DNA of 9,737 bases, from positions 1-9,737 of the forward strand of contig JAHIUG010000055.1 of assembly GCA_018817245.1 (NCBI GenBank), in the 5' to 3' direction. Positions 4,961-9,737 of this stretch are shown here, piece after piece. The DNA is from Patescibacteria group bacterium (GTDB lineage Bacteria > Patescibacteriota > Patescibacteriia > 2-12-FULL-60-25). Both the position numbers and the translations under genes were made by a program. The notes under the pieces were generated by a model. That model had not been told where the DNA came from and did not search any database. It was given only the letters and a program-made list of their open reading frames with translations. Within the stretch, counting starts at the first letter, position 1. The number at the start of each line of letters is the position of its first letter.

Positions 4961-4995
4961 GTCCGACGTCCGACGCCCTGCGTCTTGTGTCCGGA
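4961..4995. repeat. Heptamer array a (dnaB-ybaB gap)
   Basis: Five consecutive 7-base units: GTCCGAC, GTCCGAC, GCCCTGC, GTCTTGT, GTCCGGA. The first two are identical; the others keep the GT/GC start and the length. The array occupies most of the 51-nt gap between dnaB and ybaB. Confidence 0.65.
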
Positions 4996-5002
4996 ATTAA
5001 TT

Positions 5003-6454
5003 CTAAATAGGATTACTTGTAATAATTGGCTCATTAAGATCAAGTGGCGGGAGCTCGTTGGCTTGCGGCGGCAATGCAGCTGGTGCGTTTGCTTGCGGAA
5101 GCTGACGTTTTGATAAGTTTTTGAAACTTGCGCGCGCACCGTCGAAAAACAACTTAATAATTCCCGTTGGACCGTTGCGATGTTTTGCAACGTGGATTTC
5201 CGCCAAGTTGCGCTCCTCTGGTGATAAATCATCCAAACGATAATTTCTATCAGCCGCTTTACGATAGATGAATAACACAATATCAGCATCTTGTTCAATA
5301 GTACCTGATTCACGCAAATGAGCCAGTCGCGGGATTGCCGGCTTTTGCATTTCCACCTGTCGTGAAAGCTGGGACAGAGCCAGAACCGGGACATTTAATT
5401 CGCGCGCAATGGCTTTTAATCCGCGAGTAATTTCCGCAACTTCCTGCACGCGGTTTTCTGATCCGCCGGAACGAGATTCCATTAATTGTAAATAATCAAC
5501 AACAATCAGTCCTAAATTATGCTCCATTTGCAGGCGCCGAGATTTTGTGCGGATTTCCATAATGTTTGCGCTCGCTGAGTCATCAATATAAATGGGAGCT
5601 TCGGACAAGAGGCCGATAGCATGACCAATGCGAGAAAAATCGTCGCGCGCTCCGTCATCAGACAGTTTGCCTGTGCGCATTCTCCAAAGATCCACGTTTG
5701 CCTCAGAACAGATCATTCTGTCCGCCAGCTGATCTTTGCTCATTTCAAGAGAGAAAAGGCCTACGGGCACTCTTTCTTTCACGGCAGCGTGACGCGCTAT
5801 GTCCAGAGCCAGAGCGGTTTTTCCACAAGATGGGCGAGCGGCAAGAATGACCAAGTCGCTTTTTTGTAAACCGCCGAGCATTCCATCCATGTCAGTAAAG
5901 CCGGTGGACAGACCGCGCAATTTACCTTTGTTTTTATGTACCTCGTCAATTCGTTCAAACGCAGTGTCTAAAATGTCGTGAAGCGGCGTGAATCCGGCTT
6001 TAAGAAATTTTTTGGATACATTAAAAAGTCTTTGTTCAGCATGATCCAAAAGAGTTTCAACATCTTCTGCCTGTTCATAGCCCATTGCCGTGATTTCAGC
6101 AGCAGCTTTGAGCATTCTCCTGAGCGTGGCTTTTTTCTGAACAATTTCAGCGTAGTGAACAACGTGACTCGCGGTTGGTACAATGTTTGAGAGTTGGATC
6201 AAATACGCCCGCCCACCTATCTTCTCAAGCTTCTTTTTATCTTCAAGCCTACTTGTCAGAGATAAGATATCCACAGGCTCTCCTCTACGATAAAGATCCT
6301 GAATGGCCGTGTATATTATGTTGTGTTTGTCAGAGTAAAAGTCTTCGACTGAGATGCGGTCGCCAATCTTAATCATCGCATCTTTATCTAAAAGCAAAGA
6401 GCCGAGCAAGGATTGTTCAGCTTCCAGATTTTGCGGTGTTATCTTTTCGTCCAT
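5003..6454 (-). CDS. dnaB: Replicative DNA helicase DnaB
   Basis: This is the 483-residue hexameric fork helicase, close to the E. coli length of 471. The N-terminal DnaB domain starts at PQNLEAEQSLLGSLLLD (7-23) and covers about 1-105. A linker and DnaG-interacting region run to 175. The RecA-like motor follows: GLSTGFTDMDGMLGGL (181-196), Walker A ARPSCGKT (206-213), EMSKDQLADRM (237-247), Walker B LIVVDYLQL (316-324), the SQLSRQVE motif (361-368) and LRESGTIEQDADIVLFIYR (380-398). The last 35 residues are Pro/Ala/Asn-rich and probably disordered. I chose ATG 6454 because the family consensus starts here. The frame stays open upstream for 59 codons only because it runs through a heptamer repeat, giving a low-complexity Gly/Tyr/Leu translation. 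No intein is present. Confidence 0.97.
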   Translation of the reverse strand: MDEKITPQNLEAEQSLLGSLLLDKDAMIKIGDRISVEDFYSDKHNIIYTAIQDLYRRGEPVDILSLTSRLEDKKKLEKIGGRAYLIQLSNIVPTASHVVHYAEIVQKKATLRRMLKAAAEITAMGYEQAEDVETLLDHAEQRLFNVSKKFLKAGFTPLHDILDTAFERIDEVHKNKGKLRGLSTGFTDMDGMLGGLQKSDLVILAARPSCGKTALALDIARHAAVKERVPVGLFSLEMSKDQLADRMICSEANVDLWRMRTGKLSDDGARDDFSRIGHAIGLLSEAPIYIDDSASANIMEIRTKSRRLQMEHNLGLIVVDYLQLMESRSGGSENRVQEVAEITRGLKAIARELNVPVLALSQLSRQVEMQKPAIPRLAHLRESGTIEQDADIVLFIYRKAADRNYRLDDLSPEERNLAEIHVAKHRNGPTGIIKLFFDGARASFKNLSKRQLPQANAPAALPPQANELPPLDLNEPIITSNPI

Positions 6455-6500
6455 GGGCGGAACCTTATCATAAGAGGATAGGAAGGCAAAAGCGTATAGC

Positions 6501-6612
6501 CTGGAACATGGAACCTGGAACCCGTAACCTGGAACTCGTAACGCATAACTCGTAACGCGTAACCCATAACCCATAACCCATAACCCATAACTTGGAACTC
6601 GTAACTTGGAAA
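6501..6612. repeat. Heptamer array b: 16 units between dnaB and the transporter
   Basis: The 112 bases divide exactly into sixteen 7-base units. Fifteen end in AAC and the last in AAA. Three unit classes occur: xxGGAAC (five, plus one GGAAA), xxGTAAC (five) and xxATAAC (five), the last including four successive CCATAAC copies at 6564-6591. The array fills the gap between the divergent dnaB and transporter starts and ends 21 bases before the transporter's -10 box. Confidence 0.9.
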
Positions 6613-6630
6613 CTAAAGGCTTGAAATCCA

Positions 6631-6639
6631 TGTTATAAT
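6631..6639 (+). promoter_or_regulatory. Extended -10 promoter giving a leaderless transporter mRNA
   Basis: TGTTATAAT is a perfect TGnTATAAT extended -10. Its last base is six bases short of the ATG, so +1 would fall on the A of the start codon at 6646. There is no room for an SD. No good -35 exists at 17 bp; the extended -10 could compensate. The heptamer array ends immediately upstream. Confidence 0.7.
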
Positions 6640-6645
6640 TCTTTT

Positions 6646-7794
6646 ATGTTTAAAAATAGGAAAACCTTGGTCCGTGGTATTTTGGCAATGATTGGAACTA
6701 CTATCGGAGCGGGAATTTTTGGAGTTCCGGCTATGATGGAAAAATCCGGGATTTTGGCAGGCAGCATAATTTTTTGGATTGTTGCCGGAGTGATGTTGGT
6801 TACGCAGTTGCTGTTCGTAGAAGTTATCGCGCACGTAAAAGATAGACATAGGTTTCCTGGCTACGTGGGCCAGATAATCGGTCTTTGGGCGCGACGAATC
6901 GGGGTAGTCACACTGACTGCAGGATTGATAGGCGCGATTTTCGCGTACATTATTTTGGGCGGCGAATTTTTATGGTTGATCGCAAGCGGCTTAGGATTTA
7001 ATACAAGTCTTTTAGTCTGGCAGCTGTTGTTCTGGGCTTTTGGTTCATTCATTGTAACTTTGGCGCTTGGCAAGGTCGCAAAAATAGAATCGCGTCTAAC
7101 TTGGGTTTTGATCGCGTTGATTGCTTTGATGGTGGCGTTAGCAATTCCAAAAGCACAAACGCAGCTTTTTGTTATTCAGCATTGGAGCACCTCTTTTGCC
7201 GTGTTAGGTGTTTTTGTGTTTGCTTTGTTTGGGGCATCTGTAATACCCGAGGTTTTTGATATTACTCGCCGCAGGATTGACTGGACGCGTCGTGCTGTTT
7301 TTGTCGGATCCTTTGTTTCCGCGTTGCTTACCTGGTTGTTCGGTGTTTTTGTTTACGCGGCTATTAGTAACGGACCGACCACTGAGCTCTCCTCCATGAC
7401 ACTCATTTTCCATTCCGCTTTTTGGTGGATCCTACCGGCTGTGGGATTTTTAGCAGTCGTAACTTCATACATTATGAGCGCCTTTGATCTGCAGATAATG
7501 TACCGGTTTGATTTAAATCAAAAAAAGTATGTTGGATTACTGATCGCGCTCGTGTTCCCATTATTGCTCCTGTTTATCGCGCCAAGAAATTTTATTGTAA
7601 CGCTTGAAACAGTCGGATCGTTTTTTACAACAACCAATGCTTTGTTGATTGTGGTTGCCGCATATCTTGTAATGCGACGCGAGAAAAAAGGAAAGAAAAA
7701 GAATTTTTGGTGGAGAAATGTTGCGCCCACTGTGGCCGCTGCATTATTCGTTATTACAATTATTCAACACGCATACGAATTAATTACACATTAA
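6646..7794 (+). CDS. Amino acid permease, aromatic amino acid transporter (HAAAP/TyrP-Mtr) type
   Basis: This 382-residue inner-membrane protein has about eleven hydrophobic helices (roughly 8-28, 36-60, 85-110, 122-142, 152-168, 183-200, 217-240, 258-282, 296-313, 326-343 and 357-376). The first helix carries GTTIGAGIFGVP (17-28), the unwound substrate-binding segment of the APC superfamily. FGASVIPEVFD (195-205), in the middle of the protein, resembles the corresponding helix-6 segment of the HAAAP family. The predicted function is proton-coupled uptake of an amino acid, perhaps aromatic, which would suit an organism with reduced biosynthesis; the substrate is inferred. The basic loop MRREKKGKKKNFWW near the C-terminus should be cytoplasmic. 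It is cotranscribed with the next gene, whose ATG starts one base after this stop. Confidence 0.8.
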   Translation: MFKNRKTLVRGILAMIGTTIGAGIFGVPAMMEKSGILAGSIIFWIVAGVMLVTQLLFVEVIAHVKDRHRFPGYVGQIIGLWARRIGVVTLTAGLIGAIFAYIILGGEFLWLIASGLGFNTSLLVWQLLFWAFGSFIVTLALGKVAKIESRLTWVLIALIALMVALAIPKAQTQLFVIQHWSTSFAVLGVFVFALFGASVIPEVFDITRRRIDWTRRAVFVGSFVSALLTWLFGVFVYAAISNGPTTELSSMTLIFHSAFWWILPAVGFLAVVTSYIMSAFDLQIMYRFDLNQKKYVGLLIALVFPLLLLFIAPRNFIVTLETVGSFFTTTNALLIVVAAYLVMRREKKGKKKNFWWRNVAPTVAAALFVITIIQHAYELITH

Positions 7795-7795
7795 T

Positions 7796-8194
7796 ATGAA
7801 AGCGCTTAGATTTTTAGGAATTACATTTATTAAGTTTATAGTTACGACTTTCGGGCTTTTTACGCTCTACGCTCTAATCCTTCCGGACGTAATACCGGGT
7901 TGGGGGATTAATATTATCACTTGGATCATTACTTTCGCGCTCGCATATCTATTCGCATACTGGGCTGTGTTTAATATAAAACCGAATAGAAAAGATACAT
8001 TATTGCTTGTGTTCATTTGGTTGCTCGTGACTGTTACGGGTTTTTTGCTTTACGGCATTTTGTATTCCGTGCAAGGTCCTTGGCTTCTCGTCCGTCCGGA
8101 GATATTGGTTCAATTGGTTTTGGAGGTGCTAGCAATTTTAATGGTTGCGTATCAAGTTAGACACAAAAAAGTTGAAGAGGTTGTGGAGATATAA
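7796..8194 (+). CDS. Small four-helix membrane protein, unknown function
   Basis: I do not recognise this 132-residue protein. Its hydrophobic segments lie at about 9-29, 38-60, 67-91 and 103-121. Short charged loops (NRKD at 64-67) separate them, and the tail VRHKKVEEVVEI is charged. The ATG is separated from the transporter stop by a single T, so translation is probably coupled and the protein may assist or modulate that transporter. No SD is visible ahead of the ATG, which fits reinitiation. Codon use looks like that of the transporter. It ends four bases before a heptamer array. Confidence 0.75.
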   Translation: MKALRFLGITFIKFIVTTFGLFTLYALILPDVIPGWGINIITWIITFALAYLFAYWAVFNIKPNRKDTLLLVFIWLLVTVTGFLLYGILYSVQGPWLLVRPEILVQLVLEVLAILMVAYQVRHKKVEEVVEI

Positions 8195-8198
8195 AATT

Positions 8199-8226
8199 AG
8201 TCCGCAGTCCGCAGTCCGGCGTCCGG
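8199..8226. repeat. Heptamer array c (after the membrane-protein gene)
   Basis: Four consecutive 7-base units: AGTCCGC, AGTCCGC, AGTCCGG, CGTCCGG. The units resemble those of array a (GTCCGAC) when phased as GTCCG. A TATAAT hexamer follows at 8234-8239, but no clear -35 or gene goes with it. Confidence 0.7.
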
Positions 8227-8246
8227 CGTTTATTATAATCTGTAGC

Positions 8247-8269
8247 CGCAGGTCTTCAGCCTGCGTTTT
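8247..8269 (+). terminator. Probable terminator of the transporter operon
   Basis: CGCAGG (8247-8252) pairs with CCTGCG (8260-8265) around a seven-base loop, followed by TTTTC. The T-run is short, so it may be weak. It is the first hairpin with a T-run after the operon's last stop at 8194. Confidence 0.5.
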
Positions 8270-8310
8270 CGATTTAAAGATAGAGGAGCGCAATTATTGT
8301 CAAATATATA

Positions 8311-8350
8311 CAACCCACGGATGGATACTCATCTCCGGGGGTTTTGTTTT
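8311..8350 (+). terminator. Orphan terminator T1, near copy of the terminator at 8932
   Basis: An imperfect hairpin (AACCC/GGGTT, then CGGA/TCCG, then GAT/ATC) ends in TTTTGTTTT. It is 36/40 identical to 8932-8971, including non-stem bases, so the two derive from one ancestor. No gene precedes T1. An AGGAGCGC segment lies 20 bases upstream. Confidence 0.65.
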
Positions 8351-8355
8351 AATAT

Positions 8356-8402
8356 GTCATTGCGAGCCTGCCTGCCGGCAGGCAGGCGAAGCGCGGCAAT
8401 CT
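8356..8402. repeat. Type A element interrupted by a GC-rich palindrome
   Basis: The outer parts TGTCATTGCGAG and GAAGCGCGGCAATCTT match the type A element at 4416-4443. Where that copy has a short loop, this one holds a perfect 22-bp palindrome (8366-8387) made of repeated GCCTGCC/GGCAGGC. One small palindromic element appears to have inserted into, or expanded inside, another. Confidence 0.75.
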
Positions 8403-8410
8403 TTTATCCT

Positions 8411-8434
8411 GTCATCCCAAATTTGATTTGGGAT
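8411..8434. repeat. Short dispersed hairpin, GTCATCCC type
   Basis: ATCCCAAAT (8414-8422) and ATTTGGGAT (8426-8434) form a perfect 9-bp stem with a TTG loop, preceded by TGTC. Repeats of the form GTCATCCC...GGGATCC are common intergenic elements in bacteria. It directly follows the type A element and shares its TGTCAT opening. Confidence 0.65.
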
Positions 8435-8488
8435 CCACATCCGAACGACAAATCAAGGAGCGCGGAAATCTTAAAAGTAGACATTCTT

Positions 8489-8533
8489 AAAACCCACGGA
8501 AACGTACCGTACGGTACACTTCCGTGGGTTTTT
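8489..8533 (+). terminator. Very strong hairpin T2 with T-tract, no gene upstream
   Basis: A perfect 13-bp stem (8489-8501 with 8520-8532) is crowned, after a 2x2 AC/AC internal loop, by the perfect palindrome GTACCGTACGGTAC (8504-8517), and ends in TTTTT. It shares ACCCACGGA with T1. It also has an AGGAGCGC segment upstream (8456-8463), as T1 does. It looks like a strong intrinsic terminator, but no coding sequence lies between T1 and T2. Confidence 0.75.
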
Positions 8534-8581
8534 GAAATTGGAAACAAGTTTGCGTGTTTGTGTAATTTTGGAACCATTCCA

Positions 8582-8616
8582 CGACTACCGACTACCGACT
8601 ATCGACTATCGACTAC
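8582..8616. repeat. Heptamer array d (upstream of the small gene)
   Basis: Five exact 7-base units: CGACTAC, CGACTAC, CGACTAT, CGACTAT, CGACTAC. The array ends four bases before a TTGACA hexamer. Confidence 0.85.
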
Positions 8617-8619
8617 ACA

Positions 8620-8647
8620 TTGACAAATCGCTGTATTGTGGTAAGGA
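8620..8647 (+). promoter_or_regulatory. Possible promoter of the 80-residue gene
   Basis: A consensus -35 TTGACA is at 8620-8625. The best -10 candidate, TAAGGA at 8642-8647 with a 16-bp spacer, is poor, so the assignment rests on the -35 and position. Initiation here would give a leader of about 30 nt containing the SD, unlike the other genes in the window. Confidence 0.35.
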
Positions 8648-8669
8648 ATAAAAGTAGTGGAAACGAAAA

Positions 8670-8677
8670 AGGAGGTG
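8670..8677 (+). promoter_or_regulatory. Strong Shine-Dalgarno deciding the start at 8683
   Basis: AGGAGGTG is an essentially full SD. GGAGG ends seven bases before the ATG at 8683, ideal spacing. It fixes the start of the small gene and rules out the longer frame from a TTG at 8620, which is part of the -35 hexamer. Confidence 0.9.
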
Positions 8678-8682
8678 GCTGC

Positions 8683-8925
8683 ATGAGAACCGTTCGAGAT
8701 TTCATGGATCATATTTTGCCAGCACCGGTGGAGGATATGCGTGACGAAATAAGGAGGAGCTTCTTCGAAGCTCGCCCTGGCCGTAAGTTCTTTTGGAAAA
8801 AGCTCTGCCGTCTTGGTTTCGAGAAGGCGACCAAGACATCGAGCGAGTGCCTCGATATCGACGCCACAGCTCCGCTTACTGATGAGGAGTGGGACGAACT
8901 ACAAGCTGAATTCGATGCACTCTAA
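8683..8925 (+). CDS. Small acidic protein of unknown function, 80 residues
   Basis: I do not recognise the family. The protein opens MRTVRDFMDHILPAPVEDM, has a basic, aromatic middle (RRSFFEARPGRKFFWKKLCRLGFEKA, residues 23-48) and an acidic end (LTDEEWDELQAEFDAL). It contains two cysteines (about 42 and 56), no signal peptide and no membrane helix, so it is probably a soluble alpha-helical protein. It has its own perfect SD and a strong terminator seven bases after the stop, so it looks like a stand-alone, well-translated unit. The codons are richer in C and G at third positions than those of the transporter genes upstream, which may indicate high expression or transfer. Confidence 0.75.
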   Translation: MRTVRDFMDHILPAPVEDMRDEIRRSFFEARPGRKFFWKKLCRLGFEKATKTSSECLDIDATAPLTDEEWDELQAEFDAL

Positions 8926-8931
8926 TCTAAA

Positions 8932-8971
8932 CAACCCCCGGATGGATACTTATCCACGGGGGTTTTGTTTT
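8932..8971 (+). terminator. Intrinsic terminator T3 of the small gene
   Basis: CCCCCG (8935-8940) pairs with CGGGGG (8957-8962), enclosing GGAT/ATCC around ACTT, and is followed by TTTTGTTTTT. It starts seven bases after the stop codon. Thirty-six of 40 bases match orphan T1 at 8311-8350. Confidence 0.85.
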
Positions 8972-9017
8972 TGATTTTGGGCAGAGTGGCTGGGGCTGAA
9001 TGCCCAAAATCAAAAAC
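8967..9017. repeat. 16-bp perfect inverted repeat between the small gene and fic
   Basis: GTTTTTGATTTTGGGC (8967-8982) and GCCCAAAATCAAAAAC (9002-9017) are perfectly complementary around a 19-base loop. The left arm overlaps the T-tract of T3; the right arm ends six bases before the fic stop codon region. It may help terminate either convergent gene, or mark the edge of an inserted segment. On the minus strand the loop contains CAGCCCCAGCCA, which resembles the 3' acceptor end of a tRNA. Confidence 0.7.
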
Positions 9018-9023
9018 TCCTTT

Positions 9024-9737
9024 TTAATTCTTGTCGTTAAAAAGTTCGACATAATCATTATAGATATAGGATTGTCCGTATTTTTTATCTTTATCTTTTG
9101 GCGACAAAATTCCCATTTCAATAAATCTATCAATAACTGTTTGCGCACCTGCGCGTGTAAAGCCTGTCCAATTCTGAATAACATTAACATTTACGATTGG
9201 CTGTCCATAGAGTTTTGGTAAAACAATTGTCGCGCTTTCAGAGGCGCGCTTGCCAAGCATCTGGATTTTAATCAGATTTTTTTGTCTCAAAACAGTGATT
9301 TTTCCAACAATATCAATAGCCTCATTAGCTATTTCAATAACACCATCCAGAAAAAAATCAATCCAATCATGAACATTGCCATTATGATAACCGAATAATC
9401 TTTCGTAATATAATTTTTGGTGCTTTTTGAAAAAAGATGACAAAAACAAGACCGGTTTTTCCAAATAACCTTCTTTCCATAAATAAAAAGTAATCAACAT
9501 TCTTCCTGTTCTTCCATTTCCGTCTAAAAATGGATGGATTGTTTCAAATTGGGCGTGAATCAAGCCGGCCTTAATTATAGTCGGTACAACGTCATCAGAG
9601 TGTATAAATTTTTCCAAATCACTAAGTGCTTTATTCATATCATGAACGGCGGGGGGAACGAATCTGGCATTGTCAGGCCTTGTACCGCCAATCCAATTTT
9701 GGCTTTTGCAAAATTCGCCAGGATCTGGAAAGTGAGT
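9024..9737 (-). CDS. Fic-domain protein (probable AMP-transferase), N-terminus beyond the window
   Basis: The frame is open to the right edge, so the 237 visible residues are the C-terminal part; an internal ATG at 9638 is not the start. Upstream of it the frame reads GEFCKSQNWIGGTRPDNARFVPP, the typical segment before the Fic core. The catalytic motif is complete: HPFLDGNGRTGR at visible residues 68-79, with the His, the phosphate-binding GNGR and the final Arg. Fic enzymes usually transfer AMP from ATP to Ser/Thr/Tyr of target proteins. The last 70 residues (VLPKLYGQPIVNVNVIQNWTG onward) resemble a winged helix, a common C-terminal addition in this class that suggests DNA binding or autoregulation. 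The inhibitory helix, if present, would lie outside the window. No antitoxin gene lies downstream. Confidence 0.92.
   Translation of the reverse strand, partial: THFPDPGEFCKSQNWIGGTRPDNARFVPPAVHDMNKALSDLEKFIHSDDVVPTIIKAGLIHAQFETIHPFLDGNGRTGRMLITFYLWKEGYLEKPVLFLSSFFKKHQKLYYERLFGYHNGNVHDWIDFFLDGVIEIANEAIDIVGKITVLRQKNLIKIQMLGKRASESATIVLPKLYGQPIVNVNVIQNWTGFTRAGAQTVIDRFIEMGILSPKDKDKKYGQSYIYNDYVELFNDKN

Noticed and set aside
4885..5394. 169-codon minus-strand frame overlapping dnaB and ybaB
   Set aside because: It lies in another frame of dnaB, whose protein is unmistakable, and has no recognisable features.
6455..6631. N-terminal extension of DnaB by 59 residues
   Set aside because: The extra residues are translations of the heptamer array and are low-complexity. 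Conserved DnaB sequence starts at the ATG at 6454.
8234..8239. TATAAT as a promoter for a gene after 8240
   Set aside because: No -35 at suitable spacing and no credible coding sequence downstream before the hairpins.
8297..8623. Plus-strand open frame of 108 codons (and an overlapping one at 8145-8426)
   Set aside because: It runs through two strong terminator hairpins and several palindromic repeats; the peptide is repeat translation. An AGGAG lies 8 nt before its TTG but does not outweigh this.
8195..8682. tRNA or riboswitch in the long gap before the 80-residue gene
   Set aside because: No cloverleaf with a T-arm GTTCRA motif and CCA end, and no conserved aptamer core that I recognise; the structure is explained by terminators and repeats.

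Overview
The window looks like a piece of a streamlined bacterial chromosome, most likely from the Candidate Phyla Radiation (Patescibacteria, Parcubacteria-like). This is an inference from several signs: a PaaX/Cas2-like solo regulator of the type common in those genomes, promoters that sit almost directly on start codons with no Shine-Dalgarno (SD) sequence, short housekeeping genes, and repeat-rich gaps of a kind I associate with that group. TGA is used as a stop (PaaX-like gene), so the TGA-to-Gly recoding of Gracilibacteria/SR1 is not supported.

Layout, left to right. (1) 1-875: a structured, gene-free left end, then a PaaX/Cas2-like regulator whose promoter contains a 28-bp palindrome. 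A near-identical copy of that palindrome overlaps the gene's stop codon. (2) 876-2500, minus strand: a GalU-like nucleotidyltransferase and an atypical HAD-family hydrolase, separated by a terminator. (3) 2570-2916: rplU (ribosomal protein bL21) with a strong promoter and almost no leader. It stands without rpmA. (4) 2926-3734: a REP-associated (RAYT, Y1/HUH) transposase with three copies of a perfect hairpin at its two ends, one carrying a compensated base-pair change. (5) 3743-6454, minus strand: dnaB, ybaB and recR, a replication and recombination-repair group. The gaps and one coding region are invaded by repeats: a palindromic element in frame inside recR, a 35-bp tandem array, and heptamer arrays. 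(6) 6646-8194, plus strand: an aromatic amino acid permease-like transporter with a leaderless start, followed one base later by a four-helix membrane protein of unknown function. (7) 8195-8620: a gene-free stretch packed with hairpins and short repeats. (8) 8683-8925: an 80-residue unknown protein, the only gene here with a textbook SD, ending in a terminator that is 36/40 identical to an orphan terminator 620 bp upstream. (9) 9024 to the right edge, minus strand: a Fic-domain protein whose N-terminus lies outside the window.

The most unusual signal is not a gene. Four separate gaps carry tandem arrays with exactly 7-bp periodicity but different unit sequences, the longest being 16 consecutive heptamers between dnaB and the transporter. 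With the REP hairpins, the in-frame palindrome in recR and the duplicated operator around the PaaX-like gene, they make this a good window for small-repeat biology. I find no CRISPR array, intact tRNA or rRNA.
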